DNA of 64,000 nt from Pelodera strongyloides (taxonomy: Eukaryota; Nematoda; Chromadorea; Rhabditida; Rhabditidae): positions 282,913 to 346,912 of the forward strand of contig JAANDG010000091.1 of assembly GCA_036852015.1 (NCBI GenBank). Reading direction: 5' to 3'. How positions within the stretch are numbered: the stretch's first letter is position 1; each line of letters starts with the position of its first letter. This document shows, piece by piece, positions 1-13,089 of the stretch. The notes beneath the pieces are model-generated. The model had not been told where the DNA came from. It did no database searches and worked only from the letters and a program-made list of their open reading frames with translations. A program made the translations under genes and the position numbers.

Positions 1-2165
1 GATGATGTCAGACGCGCATTTGACTTAGACGGGCAACATGTCTTCTGCTTCAGAATCTATGACGTCAAAAATAAGTCGACGTGCAAATTCATCGTAGCGA
101 CAAAGTAATGCTGCAAATCAAGTTTAATGATGATGTCAGACGCGCATTTGACTTAGACGGGCAACATGTCTTCTGCTTCAGAATCTATGACGTCAAAAAT
201 AAGTCGACGTGCAAACTTCATCGTAGCAAAAAAGTAATGGTGCAAATCAAGTTCAATGATGATGTCAGACGCGCATTTGACTTAGACGGGCAACATGTCT
301 TCTGCTTCAGAATCTATGACGTCAAAAATAAGTCGACGTGCAAGCTTCAGCGTAGCGACAAAGTCGTCTGGCACCATCAACTTCAGTGATGGTGTCAGAC
401 GGGCATTTGACTTAGACGGGCAAAATGTCTTCTGCTTCAGAATCTATGACGTCAAAAATAAGTCGACGTGCAAACTTCATCGTAGCAAAAAAGTAATGGT
501 GCAAATCAAGTTCAATGATGATGTCAGACGCGCATTTGACTTAGACGGGCAACACGTCTTCTGCTTCAGAATCTATGACGTCAAAAATAAGTCGACGTGC
601 AAACTTCATCGTAGCGACAAAGTAATGCTACAAATCAAGTTTAATGATGATGTCAGACGCGCATTTGACTTAGACGGGCAACATGTCTTCTGCTTCAGAA
701 TCTATGACGTCAAAAATAAGTCAACGTGCAAGCTTCATCGTAGCGACAAAGCCGTCTGGCACCATCAACTTCAGTGATGGTGTCAGACGGGCATTTGACT
801 TAGACGGGCAAAATGTCTTCTGCTTCAGAATCTATGACGTCAAAAATAAGTCGACGTGCAAACTTTATCGTAGCGACAAAGTAATGCTGCAAATCAAGTT
901 CAATGATGATGTCAGACGCGCATTTGACTTAGACGGGCAACACGTCTTCTGCTTCAGAATCTATGACGTCAAAAATAAGTCGCCGTGCAAACTTCATCGT
1001 AGCGACAAAGTAATGCTGCAAATCAAGTTCAATAATGATGTCAGACGCGCATTTGACTTAGACGGGCAACACGTCTTCTGCTTCAGAATCTATGACGTCA
1101 AAAATAAGTCGCCGTGCAAACTTCATCGTAGCGACAAAGTAATGCTGCAAATCAAGTTCAATGATGATGTCAAACGCGCATTTGACTTAGACGGGCAACA
1201 TGTCTTCTGCTTCAGAATCTATGACGTCACTAATAAGTCGACGTGCAAGCTTCATCGTAGCGACTAAGCAATGCTGCAAATCAACTTCAGTGATGGTGTC
1301 AGACGGGCATTTGACTTAGACGGACAAAATGTCTTCTGCTTCAGAATCTATGACGTCAAAAATAAGTCGACGTGCAAACTTCATCGTAGCGACAAAGTAA
1401 TGCTGCAAATCAAGTTCAATGATGATGTGAGACGCGCATTTGACTTAGACGGGCAACATGTCTTCTGCTTCAGAATCTATGACGTCAAAACTAAGTCGAC
1501 GTGCAAACTTCATCGTAGCGACAAAGCAATGCTGCAAATCAACTTCAGTGATGGTGTCAGACGGGCATTTAACTTGACGGGCAACATGTCCTCGGCTTCA
1601 GAATCTATGACGTCAAAAATAAATCGACGTGCAAACTTCATCGTAGCGACAAAGTAATGCTGCAAATCAAGTTCAATGATGATGACAGACGCGCATTTGA
1701 CGCTGAAAAAAAACATCGTGCAAAAATATATTATTGTGCGAAAGCTCAAGTAAAAGGTAACACGCTAGAGCGAGGAGCGCGCGGCGCATTTGACTTAGAC
1801 GGGCAAAATGTCTTCTGCTTCAGAATCTATGACGTCAAAAATAAGTCAACGTGCAAACTTTATCGTAGCGACAAAGTAATGCTGCAAATCAAGTTCAATG
1901 ATGATGTCAGACGCGCATTTGACTTAGACGGGCAACACGTCTTCTGCTTCAGAATCTATGACGTCAAAAATAAGTCGCCGTGCAAACTTCATCGTAGCGA
2001 CAAAGCAATGCTGCAAATCAACTTCAGTGATGGTGTCAGACGGGCATTTAACTTAGACGGGCAACATGCCCTCTGCTTCAGAATCTATGACGTGCAAACT
2101 TCATCGTAGCGACAAAGTAATGCTGCACATCAAGTTCAATGATGATGTCAGACGCGCATTTGACG
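1..2165 (+). repeat. 129-bp satellite array, block A
   Basis: Head-to-tail copies of a 129-bp unit, recognisable by TTTGACTTAGACGGGCAA and TCTATGACGTCAAAAATAAG. The first unit is 128 bp because one base is missing near 90. Two unit classes alternate: one reads AAGTTCAATGATGATGTCAG, the other AACTTCAGTGATGGTGTCAG. Because 129 is three times 43, one frame stays open and gives a 43-residue period. Around 1699-1790 a 90-bp piece of the linker seen at 2166 interrupts the array. The array continues off the left edge of the window. No promoter, signal peptide or known domain is visible. Confidence 0.97.
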
Positions 2166-2815
2166 CTGAAAAAAAACATCGTGCAAAAATACATTCTTGT
2201 GCGAAAGCTCAAGTAAAAGGTAACACGCTAGAGCGAGGCGCGCGCTCAGCGCGCGCCGAGCTCTAGTTCTAAGCAACCCTCTATAAAAAAAGTTTGCCGT
2301 TTCGCGTAACGGTAACGGGCGGTACATAGGAAAATGCATCTCCGATTTCTCTGCTTCATGGCTACGAAATTAGAGCTCAATGAGATAAGCAAACGCGACC
2401 ACTGAGCAAAAATTCCACAGCGACTCCGCAGCGAGCTATAGGCGTTCGAAGTGAGTTAGAGAACGACTAAAAACCACGGCGACTACGAAGACGCAGAGTA
2501 AGCGGCCAATATCGATCCGTCTACCGGAAAAGGAACTCTAATTTCCGTTTAGACTTTTCATATTTGGCAAAGTGCCAAAAAAATGAAAATAGCTGATACC
2601 GTGGTGTGGACTTCCCTTTCGGGACCCATGAACAACACGATATCAAATTCCAGAAAAGCTCACTCGCGCGCTCCATATATGGAAATGTTTCTGGTGATGA
2701 CGTCATCAAAAATGAAAATCATCGGAATCGATCCGTTCCAAGTGCTAACGTATTCAGTTGTAAGAGACAAGCTCAGAAGTGAGGTTCATTCGCCTGCTTC
2801 TGCGCTGCTTCAGAA
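2166..2815. repeat. Linker 1 between satellite blocks
   Basis: About 650 bp of non-monomer sequence between satellite blocks. It starts with an A-rich stretch after GCATTTGACGCTG, passes through a GC-rich hairpin and ends at GCTTCTGCGCTGCTTCAG, where monomers resume. A nearly identical copy lies 4085 bp downstream. Small open frames in it appear in both copies and are not recognisable proteins. Confidence 0.9.
2237..2257. repeat. GC-rich perfect hairpin in linker
   Basis: A 9-bp alternating GC stem closes on a TCA loop, followed by GAGCTC. The same hairpin recurs at 10456-10476. The copy at about 6345 is broken and has lost half of the stem. Confidence 0.85.
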
Positions 2816-5274
2816 TCTATGACGTCAAAAATAAGTCGACGTGCAATCTTCATCGTAGCGACAAAGTAATGCTGCAAATCAACTTCAGTGATGGTGTCAG
2901 ACGGGCATTTGACTTAGACGGGCAACATGTCTTCTGCTTCAGAATCTATGACGTCAAAAATAAGTCGACCTGCAAACTTCATCGTAGCGACAAAGTAATG
3001 CTGCAAATCAAGTTTAATGATGATGTCAGACGCGCATTTGACTTAGACGGGCAAAATGTCTTCTGCTTCAGAATCTATGACGTCAAAAATAAGTCGACGT
3101 GCAAACTTCATCGTAGCGACAAAGTAATGCTGCAAATCAAGTTCAATGATGATGTCAGACGCGCATTTGACTTAGACAGACAAAATGTCTTCTGCTTCAG
3201 AATCTATGACGTCAAAAATAAGTCGCCGTGCAAACTTCATCGTAGCGACAAAGTAATGCTGCAAATCAACTTCAGTGATGGTGTCAGACGGGCATTTGAC
3301 TTAGACGGGCAACCCGTCTTCTGCTTCAGAATCTATGACGTCAAAAATAAGTCGACGTGCAAACTTCATCGTAGCGACAAAGTAATGCTGCAAATCAAGT
3401 TCAATGATGATGTCAGACGCGCATTTGACTTAGACGGGCAACACGTCTTCTGCTTCAGAATCTATGACGTCAAAAATAAGTCGCCGTACAAACTTCATCG
3501 TAGCGACAAAGTAATGCTGCAAATCAAGTTCAATAATGATGTCAGACGCGCATTTGACTTAGACGGGCAACACGTCTTCTGCTTCAGAATCTATGACATC
3601 AAAAATAAGTCGCCGTGCAAACTTCATCGTAGCGACAAAATAATGCTGCAAATCAAGTTCAATAATGATGTCAGACGCGCATTTGACTTAGACGGGCAAC
3701 ACGTCTTCTGCTTCAGAATCTATGACGTCAAAAATAAGTCGCCGTGCAAATTTCATCGTAGCGACAAAGTAATGCTGCAAATCAAGTTCAATGATGAGGT
3801 CAGACGCGCATTTGACTTAGACGGGCAACACGTCTTCTGCTTCAGAATCTATGACGTCAAAAATAAGTCGCCGTGCAAACTTCATCGTAGCGACAAAGTA
3901 ATGCTGCAAATCAAGTTCAATGATGATGTCAGACACGCATTTGACTTAGACGGGCAACACGTCTTCTGCTTCAGAATCTATGACGTCAAAAATAAGTCGA
4001 CGTGCAAGCTTCATCGTAGCCACAAAGGAATGCTGCAAATCAACTTCAGTGATGGTGTCAGACGGGCATTTGACTTAGACGGGCAACACGTCTTCTGCTT
4101 CAGAATCTATGACGTCAAAAATAAGTCGACGTGCAAACTTCATCGTAGCGACAAAGTAATGCTGCAAATCAAGTTCAATGATGATGTGAGACGCGCATTT
4201 GACTTAGACGGGCAACATGTCTTCTGCTTCAGAATCTATGACGTCAAAACAAAGTCGACGTGCAAACTTCATCGTAGCAACAAAGTAATGCTGCAAATCA
4301 AGTTCAATGATGATGTGAGACGCGCATTTGACTTAGACGGGCAACATGTCTTCTGCTTCAGAATCTATGACGTCAAAAATAAGTCGCCGTGCAAACTTCA
4401 TTGTAGCGACAAAGTAATGCTGCAAATCAAGTTCAATAATGATGTGAGACGCGCATTTGACTTAGACGGGCAACATGTCTTCTGCTTCAGAATCTATGAC
4501 GTCAAAACAAAGTCGACGTGCAAACTTCATCGTAGCAACAAAGTAATGCTGCAAATCAAGTTCAATGATGATGTGAGACGCGCATTTGACTTAGACGGGC
4601 AAAATGACTTCTGCTTCAGAATCTATGACGTCAAAAATAAGTCGACGTGCAAACTTCGCCGTAGCGACAAAGTAATGCTGCAAATCAACTTCAATGATGA
4701 TGATAGACGCGCATTTGACTCAGACGGGCAAAATGACTTCTGCTTCAGAATCTATGACGTCAAAAATAAGTCGACGGGCAAACTTCGCCGTAGCGACAAA
4801 GTAATGCTGCAAATCAACTTCAATGATGATGATAGACGCGCATTTGACTCAGACGGGCAAAATGACTTCTGCTTCAGAATCTATGACGTCAAAAATAAGT
4901 CGACGTGCAAACTTCGCCGTAGCGACAAAGTAATGCTGCAAATCAACTTCAATGATGATGACAGACGCACATTTGACTCATACGGGCAACATTACTTCTG
5001 CTTCAGAATCTATGACGTCCAAAATAAGTCGACGTGCAAACTTTGCCGTAGCGACAAAGTAATGTTGCAAATCAACTTCAATGATGATGACAGACGCGCA
5101 TTTGACTCAGACGGGCAATATGCCTTCTGCTTCAGAATCTATGACGTCAATAATAAGTGGAAGTGCAAGCTTCGCCGTAGCGACAAAGTAATGCTGCAAA
5201 TCAACTTCAATGATGATGTCAGACGGGCATTTGTGTTAGACGGGCAACACTGTCTTCTGCTTCAGAATCTATGA
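2779..5274 (+). other. 831-codon open frame inside satellite, probably not a gene
   Basis: An uninterrupted frame of 19 or more 43-residue repeats (motif DVRRAFDLDGQ, then CFRIYDVKNKS). The openness needs no selection: a monomer whose length is a multiple of three and lacks a stop gives open tandem frames. The equivalent frame in block C is broken by indels near 7160, 9050 and 10033. No signal peptide, start context or intron is seen. A transcribed repeat peptide cannot be excluded. Confidence 0.5.
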
Positions 5275-6270
5275 CGTCAATAATAAGTGGACGTGCAAGC
5301 TTCGCCGTAGCGACAAATTAATGTTGCAAATCATCCTCAATGATGATGTCAGATGGGCACTTGACTTAGACGGGCAACATGTGCTCCGCTTCAGAATCTA
5401 TGGCGTCAAAAATAAGTCGACATGCAAACTTCGCCGTAGCGACAAAGTAATGCTGCAAATCAACTTCAATGATGATGACAGACGCGCATTCGATTTAGAC
5501 GGGTAACATGCCTTCTGCTTCAGAAGCTATGACGTCAAAAATAAGTCGACATGCAAACTTCGCCGTAGCGACAAAGTAATGCTGCAAATCAACTTCAATG
5601 ATGATGACAGACGCGCATTTGACTCAGACGGGCAATATGCCTTCTGCTTCAGAATCTATGACGTCAAAAATAAGTCGACGTGCAAACTACGACGTATCGA
5701 CAAAGTAATGCTGCAAATCAACTTCAATGATGATATCAGACGCGCATTTGGCTTAGACGGGCAATATGCATTCTGCTTCAGAATCTATGACGTCAATAAT
5801 AAGTGGACGTGCAAGCTTCGCCGTAGCGACAAAGTAATGCTGCAAATCAACTTCAATGATGATATCAGACGTACATTTGGCTTAGACGGGCAATATGCAT
5901 TCTGCTTCAGAAGCTATGACGTCAAAAATAAGTCGACGTGCAAACTTCGCCGTAGCGACAAAGCAATGCTGCAAATCATCTTCAATGATGATGTCAGACG
6001 GGCATTTGATTTAGACGGGCAACATGTATTCTGCTTCAGAAGCTATGACGTCAAAAATAAGTCGACGTGCAAACTTCGCCGTAGCGACAAAGTAGTGTTG
6101 CAAATCAACTTCAATAATGATGCCAGACGCGCATTTGACTTAGACGGGCAACATGTCCTCCGCTTCAGAATCTATCACGTCAAAAATAAGTCGACGTGCA
6201 AACTTCATCGGAGCGGCAAAGTAAAGCTGCGACTCAATTTCAATGATGATTTCAGACGCGCATTTGACGC
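2816..6270 (+). repeat. 129-bp satellite array, block B
   Basis: About 27 monomers. The left part carries CTTCATCGTAGCG units and the right part CTTCGCCGTAGCG units, so subfamilies are ordered along the block rather than mixed. The 43-codon frame is open from 2779 to 5274, where an extra base in CAACACTGTC shifts it. A later unit has GGGTAACATG where others have GGGCAACATG, which makes a stop near 5503. This block and block C are two copies of the same higher-order unit. Confidence 0.97.
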
Positions 6271-6900
6271 AGAAAAAAAGGAAACTGTGCAAAAATGTAA
6301 GGATTGCGCGAAAGCTCAAGTAAAAGGTAACACGCTAGAGCGAAGCGCGCGCTCTAAGCAACCCTCTATAAAAAAAGTTTGCCGTTTCGCGTAACGGTAA
6401 CGGGCGGTACATAGGAAAATGCATCTCCGATTTCTCTGCTTCATGGCTACGAAATTAGAGCTCAATGAGATAAGCAAACGCGACCACTGAGCAAAAATTC
6501 CACAGCGACTCCGCAGCGAGCTATAGGCGTTCGAAGTGAGTTAGAGAACGACTAAAAAGCACGGCGGCTACGAAGACGCAGAGTAAGCGGCCAATATCGA
6601 TCCGTCTACCGGAAAAGGAACTCTAATTTCCGTTTAGACTTTTCATATTTGGCAAAGTGCCAAAAAAATGAAAATAGCTGATACCGTGGTGTGGACTTCC
6701 CTTTCGGGACCCATGAACAGCACGATATCAAATTCCAGAAAAGCTCACTCGCGCGCTCCATATATGGAAATGTTTCTATTGATGACGTCATCAAAAATGA
6801 AAATCATCGGAATCGATCCGTTCCAAGTGCTAACGTATTCAGTAGTAAGAGACAAGCTCAGAAGTGAGGTTCATTCGCCTGCTTCTGCGCTGCTTCAGAA
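6271..6900. repeat. Linker 2 between satellite blocks
   Basis: Second copy of the linker, near-identical to 2186-2815 over most of its length. It differs at the start, where the GC hairpin is reduced to GAAGCGCGCGCTCTAAG. It ends with the same transition GCTTCTGCGCTGCTTCAG into monomers. Confidence 0.9.
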
Positions 6901-9900
6901 TCTATGACGTCAAAAATAAGTCGACATGCAATCTTCATCGTAGCGACAAAGTAATGCTGCAAATCAACTTCAGTGATGGTGTCAGACGGGCATTTGACTT
7001 AGACGGGCAACATGTCTTCTGCTTCAGAATCTATGACGTCAAAAATAAGTCGACCTGCAAACTTCATCGTAGCGACAAAGTAATGCTGCAAATCAAGTTC
7101 AATGATGATGTCAGACGCGCATTTGACTTAGACGGGCAAAATGTCTTCTGCTTCAGAATCTATGATCTATGACGTCAAAAATAAGTCGACGTGCAAACTT
7201 CATCGTAGCGACAAAGCAATGCTGCAAATCAAGTTCAATGATGATGTCAGACGCGCATTTGACTTAGACAGGCAAAATGTCTTCTGCTTCAGAATCTATG
7301 ACGTCAAAAATAAGTCGCCGTGCAAACTTCATCGTAGCGACAAAGTAATGCTGCAAATCAACTTCAGTGATGGTGTCAGACGGGCATTTGACTTAGACGG
7401 GCAACCCGTCTTCTGCTTCAGAATCTATGACGTCAAAAATAAGTCGACGTGCAAACTTCATCGTAGCGACAAAGTAATGCTGCAAATCAAGTTCAATGAT
7501 GATGTCAGACGCGCATTTGACTTAGACGGGCAACACGTCTTCTGCTTCAGAATCTATGACGTCAAAAATAAGTCGCCGTACAAACTTCATCGTAGCGACA
7601 AAGTAATGCTGCAAATCAAGTTCAATAATGATGTCAGACGCGCATTTGACTTAGACGGGCAACACGTCTTCTGCTTCAGAATCTATGACATCAAAAATAA
7701 GTCGCCGTGCAAACTTCATCGTAGCGACAAAGTAATGCTGCAAATCAAGTTCAATAATGATGTCAGACGCGCATTTGACTTAGACGGGCAACACGTCTTC
7801 TGCTTCAGAATCTATGACGTCAAAAATAAGTCGCCGTGCAAACTTCATCGTAGCGACAAAGTAATGCTGCAAATCAAGTTCAATGATGATGTCAGACGCG
7901 CATTTGACTTAGACGGGCAACACGTCTTCTGCTTCAGAATCTATGACGTCAAAAATAAGTCGCCGTGCAAACTTCATCGTAGCGACAAAGTAATGCTGCA
8001 AATCAAGTTCAATGATGATGTCAGACACGCATTTGACTTAGACGGGCAACACGTCTTCTGCTTCAGAATCTATGACGTCAAAAATAAGTCGACGTGCAAG
8101 CTTCATCGTAGCCACAAAGGAATGCTGCAAATCAACTTCAGTGATGGTGTCAGACGGGCATTTGACTTAGACGGGCAACACGTCTTCTGCTTCAGAATCT
8201 ATGACGTCAAAAATAAGTTGACGTGCAAACTTCATCGTAGCGACAAAGTAATGCTGCAAATCAAGTTCAATGATGATGTGATACGCGCATTTGACTTAGA
8301 CGGGCAACATGTCTTCTGCTTCAGAATCTATGACGTCAAAACAAAGTCGACGTGCAAACTTCATCGTAGCAACAAAGTAATGCTGAAAATCAAGTTCAAT
8401 GATGATGTGAGACGCGCATTTGACTTAGACGGGCAACATGTCTTCTGCTTCAGAATCTATGACGTCAAAAATAAGTCGCCGTGCAAACTTCATTGTAGCG
8501 ACAAAGTAATGCTGCAAATCAAGTTCGATAATGATGTGAGACGCGCATTTGACTTAGACGGGCAACATGTCTTCTGCTTCAGAATCTATGACGTCAAAAC
8601 AAAGTCGACGTGCAAACTTCATCGTAGCAACAAAGTAATGCTGCAAATCAAGTTCAATGATGATGTGAGACGCGCATTTGACTTAGACGGGCAAAATGAC
8701 TTCTGCTTCAGAATCTATGACGTCAAAAATAAGTCGACGTGCAAACTTCGCCGTAGCGACAAAGTAATGCTGCAAATCAACTTCAATGATGATGATAGAC
8801 GCGCATTTGACTCAGACGGGCAAAATGACTTCTGCTTCAGAATCTATGACGTCAAAAATAAGTCGACGTGCAAACTTCGCCGTAGCGACAAAGTAATGCT
8901 GCAAATCAACTTCAATGATGATGATAGACGCGCATTTGACTCAGACGGGCAAAATGACTTCTGCTTCAGAATCTATGACGTCAAAAATAAGTCGACGTGC
9001 AAACTTCGCCGTAGCGACAAAGTAATGCTGCAAATCAACTTCAATGATGATCAGACGCACATTTGCGCTTTGACTAATTCTCAGACGGGCAACATTACTT
9101 CTGCTTCAGAATCTATGACGTCCAAAATAAGTCGACGTGCAAACTTTGCCGTAGCGACAAAGTAATGTTGCAAATCAACTTCAATGATGATGACAGACGC
9201 GCATTTGACTCAGACGGGCAATATGCCTTCTGCTTCAGAATCTATGACGTCAATAATAAGTGGACGTGCAAGCTTCGCCGTAGCGACAAAGTAATGCTGC
9301 AAATCAACTTCAATGATGATGTCAGACGGGCATTGTGTGTTTAGACGGGCAACACTGTCTTCTGCTTCAGAATCTATGACGTCAATAATAAGTGGACGTG
9401 CAAGCTTCGCCGTAGCGACAAATTAATGTTGCAAATCATCCTCAATGATGATGTCAGATGGGCACTTGACTTAGACGGGCAACATGTGCTCCGCTTCAGA
9501 ATCTATGGCGTCAAAAATAAGTCGACATGCAAACTTCGCCGTAGCGACAAAGTAATGCTGCAAATCAACTTCAATGATGATGACAGACGCGCATTCGATT
9601 TAGACGGGCAACATGCCTTCTGCTTCAGAAGCTATGACGTCAAAAATAAGTCGACATGCAAACTTCGCCGTAGCGACAAAGTAATGCTGCAAATCAACTT
9701 CAATGATGATGACAGACGCGCATTTGACTCAGACGGGCAATATGCCTTCTGCTTCAGAATCTATGACGTCAAAAATAAGTCGACGTGCAAACTACGACGT
9801 ATCGACAAAGTAATGCTGCAAATCAACTTCAATGATGATATCAGACGCACATTTGGCTTAGACGGGCAACATGCATTCTGCTTCAGAATCTATGACGTCA

Positions 9901-10375
9901 ATAATAAGTGGACGTGCAAGCTTCGCCGTAGCGACAAAGTAATGCTGCAAATCAACTTCAATGATGATATCAGACGCACATTTGGCTTAGACGGGCAATA
10001 TGCATTCTGCTTCAGAAGCTATGACGTCAAAAATAGAAGTCGACGTGCAAACTTCGCCTTCGCCGTAGCGACAAAGCAATGCTGCAAATCATCTTCAATG
10101 ATGATGTCAGACGCGCATTTGATTTAGACGGGCAACATGTATTCTGCTTCAGAAGCTATGACGTCAAAATAAGTCGACGTGCAAACTTCGCCGTAGCGAC
10201 AAAGTAGTGTTGCAAATCAACTTCAATAATGATGCCAGACGCGCATTTGACTTAGACGGGCAACATGTCCTCCGCTTCAGAATCTATCACGTAAAAAATA
10301 AGTCGACGTGCAAACTTCATCGGAGCGGCAAAGTAAAGCTGCGACTCAATTTCAATGATGATTTCAGACGCGCAT
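6901..10375 (+). repeat. 129-bp satellite array, block C
   Basis: Second higher-order copy of the monomer block. Compared with block B it has several small frame-breaking changes: a 7-bp duplication (TCTATGATCTATGACG) near 7160, a rearranged unit near 9050-9095, an inserted TG near 9335 and extra bases near 10033-10055. These show the 43-codon frame is not under visible constraint in this copy. Confidence 0.96.
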
Positions 10376-10797
10376 TTGACGCAGAAAAAAAGGAAACTGT
10401 GCAAAAATGTAAGGATTGCGCGAAAGCTCAAGTAAAAGGTAACACGCTAGAGCGAGGCGCGCGCGCAGCGCGCGCCGAGCTCTAGTTTAGTCCTAATAAT
10501 TCTTTTACGCCGCGTATTTTATAACACAGCTACAAAATTACGCACGAGAGAGTATGCTCAATAAAGAGGTGCCAGAGAAAAAAAACCGAGAGAGCAGACA
10601 ACCAGAGCGGATAGACAACGAGAGTAAGGGCCAGGCAACGGCACACATTTGTGGATGCGCTCGTCGGAAAAAGTTCCCCGGGGTGAATGCCGATAAAATT
10701 TGGTTTGCATATATTGTAATAAACACTTTCAATAAAAATTAAGACGAAATCGTAAATATAGGTTTACTTTGATGGGCCTGTCCCTTTAAACAAGCAC
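10376..10797. mobile_element. Right terminus of a TTAA-flanked element joined to the satellite
   Basis: After the last monomer come linker-type sequence with the GC hairpin (10456-10476), a CTCAATAAAG segment, a TTCCCCGGGG segment, and a terminus GGGCCTGTCCCT followed by TTAA at 10794-10797. The stretch 10545-10797 is the reverse complement, with divergence, of 14803-15060. It thus looks like one end of the same element family, and the satellite probably lies inside or is fused to such an element. Confidence 0.6.
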
Positions 10798-11184
10798 ATG
10801 ATTTTTCAAATCAAACATGGGAGGCGATGTTTAGAATGCAAAATTCAGAAAGAAAAACACTACATGCGGCTTTGAACAAAAAGCTCTGGGAGTTGTCTTT
10901 GTGCGCATGTGAGTTGGCGTCCATAGGCGAACTGTTCAAATGATAAGTGATTTAGTGATAAGCCTCACAGTATTTTTTTCCTAAACTTGGAAATTTAAAT
11001 GGCCGGTGACTCACGTGACATAAGTTCACCGGTACAATAGATTGGGCGTGGAACCTTTTCAGGTTTTTTTGTACGTTTCCATTCATAACTAGTGAATATG
11101 AGAATTAATAATCGCTAAATTTTTCATATAGACGTGTTTTTTCTTGCAAGGAGCAGTTGCGGCTAATTTATCTTATTATGTAAC

Positions 11185-11290
11185 GTTGGGCTCTATGTTT
11201 GTTTGTTTGTTTGTTTGTATGTTTGGCTGATGTACATTACGCTCTAGAATTAAGATTGGTTCAGCAGTTTATGTTTCCTCATACAGAAAG
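11185..11290. repeat. GTTT-repeat block, dispersed copy 1
   Basis: Tandem GTTT run followed by GGCTGATGTACATTACGCTC. Similar blocks lie at 24485-24605 and 39770-39870. Two of these sit downstream of the GT31 copies and one in a GPCR intron. Confidence 0.75.
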
Positions 11291-12008
11291 AATTGCGTCA
11301 GCGTGAAAAATACCGTATGTGAAATGCAACAAAGATTCACGAACACAATTATTCATTTACTTATATTAGTACTATTTGAAGTGTTGTTGGCCGATGTTGT
11401 TTTTGACGTATTCTTGTCTTCTTTTTCGACAATCGCACCCATTCCTGATATTCCGGGAGCAACTCGGTACAGTATCCCGTGTAGCATGCGAATCTCTTCC
11501 GGGCTCAAATGGTGCAAACTCACCAAATTCTCGTGGTAGATTTCAAAGCCCTACAAAAAATGGTTGTTATTCTGTTATTCATTAATAATCCCCTATCCTA
11601 TCCATGAACTATATCGAATAGGAAAAATAATGGTTGGATGGTTATAAAATGGTTGGAATAAGTAGCGTGAAATGATCAATAATTTCACTATTTTTGCATA
11701 AATTAATAAAGCAAAAGGGTCACGAAAAAAATATTCTAACTTTTTCTAGGGGACGTAAGTTGAACACATGGGGTAGTGTCTTGGGTGTGAATGAACAAAT
11801 AAACAGCGAAAACATTATTTGAAAAACCAACCGAGAATTTGACCTCATCAAAAATACGCTTTTTACGCTTTTTACGCTTTTTCATAAATGAATGATCGTG
11901 TCAATTCTGCATTGAAATGTTCTTCAGGACGCCAGGCCAAAAACCGCTGACGTCCCATTTTATCTCGTGTATCGGCGGGGTAAATTCCCTGTGTTGCGAG
12001 ACATCTAA

Positions 12009-12052
<44 letters not shown>

Positions 12053-12072
12053 ATATAGATATATAATATATA
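12009..12072. repeat. AT microsatellite in pseudogene intron
   Basis: Interrupted (AT)n run inside the intron between the exons at 11872-12004 and 12215-12348. The equivalent intron of the intact paralogue (25263-25434) lacks it. Confidence 0.95.
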
Positions 12073-13089
12073 CTTACGTAAAAAATATTCTTACCTTTAA
12101 AACAAATTACTTGCGAGTTGAGCTGACAATGAGTTTCGTACTGTCGAGAATATCCAGGTTTCAGAAGGATAATGTCACATGTTTTAATTACAAAAAAAAA
12201 AGTAATATTAGAACCTGGCAATTGCTAGATCTTCCCACTCGTGATATGGACACAAGTCTCGATTGTGGAATAGTTTCTCCACAAAGACCCGCATTGCACC
12301 ACGACTCAGAATATAGCCCGGGACTCCGGCATTATAGCCGTGCTGAGCCTACAAGATGCGTATGTATTTGCCAGAAGTCGTCTTTTCTATCAATATTACT
12401 GTAGCATGCAATGTGTCTTTAGCCTCACACTTCACACCATGTTATAGGTTCACAACATAATAAAAAATAAAGTAAATGGAAAACATAGAACGCACCATTC
12501 GCCGTTTTAACCGATACCCTCTGTGTGCTGAGCCTGCAAAGCATATGTTTATTTGAACTCGTTACCATCCATACACTGTCAACTTTCGGAAGGGGCGCAT
12601 CCTAGCCTTCAGCCCCGATTATTAACTTCACATCCTATGCCAAGAAATGTCAGTAGTGAGAAAATATAATAGAACATACCATTCGTCGTTTCAACCGATT
12701 CCCTATGTAGTGAGGTTTGTCTAGATCAAATTCTTCCAAATATTTCCATAGGTGTTCGACAATCACATAAGTATCCTCGCCGCCCATGAAATACCTGAAA
12801 GATCTCACAATCAGAACATGTTGTTCACAATTTAACCTAGGAATTGCTCTTATTGATACTCCTTTCTATGGCTTTGATTCCCATATTCAACATTTTACAA
12901 TTTTACACAAAGAACAATTAATAGTATTGTTTTTATGACTCATTATCTAAACCGCCTAAACGGCCGATTATGATAATAGGATACGCTCATCTAAACATAT
13001 CGAACAAACATATTTCCCTAATACTCTCAAAATTAGCTGATACTTTGGTATATGTGTAGAATAATGCGAGCCGCGTCTTCCAGAATAAT

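Larger units (their letters stand above)
2271..10446 (+). repeat. 4.1-kb higher-order tandem duplication
   Basis: The segment 2271-6355 (linker plus block B) is repeated at 6356-10446. The offset is 4085 bp over the linkers and grows to about 4112 bp by the end because of small insertions in the second copy. Rare private variants are shared at matching positions, for example the CAACCCGTC unit and the GTAGCCACAAAGGAATG unit. The duplication therefore copied an already diversified array. Confidence 0.93.

Noticed and set aside
11303..11585. Plus-strand frames with signal-like Leu-rich starts, also seen at 24635-24920
   Set aside because: Shadows of the minus-strand GT31 last exon. Conservation follows the minus frame.
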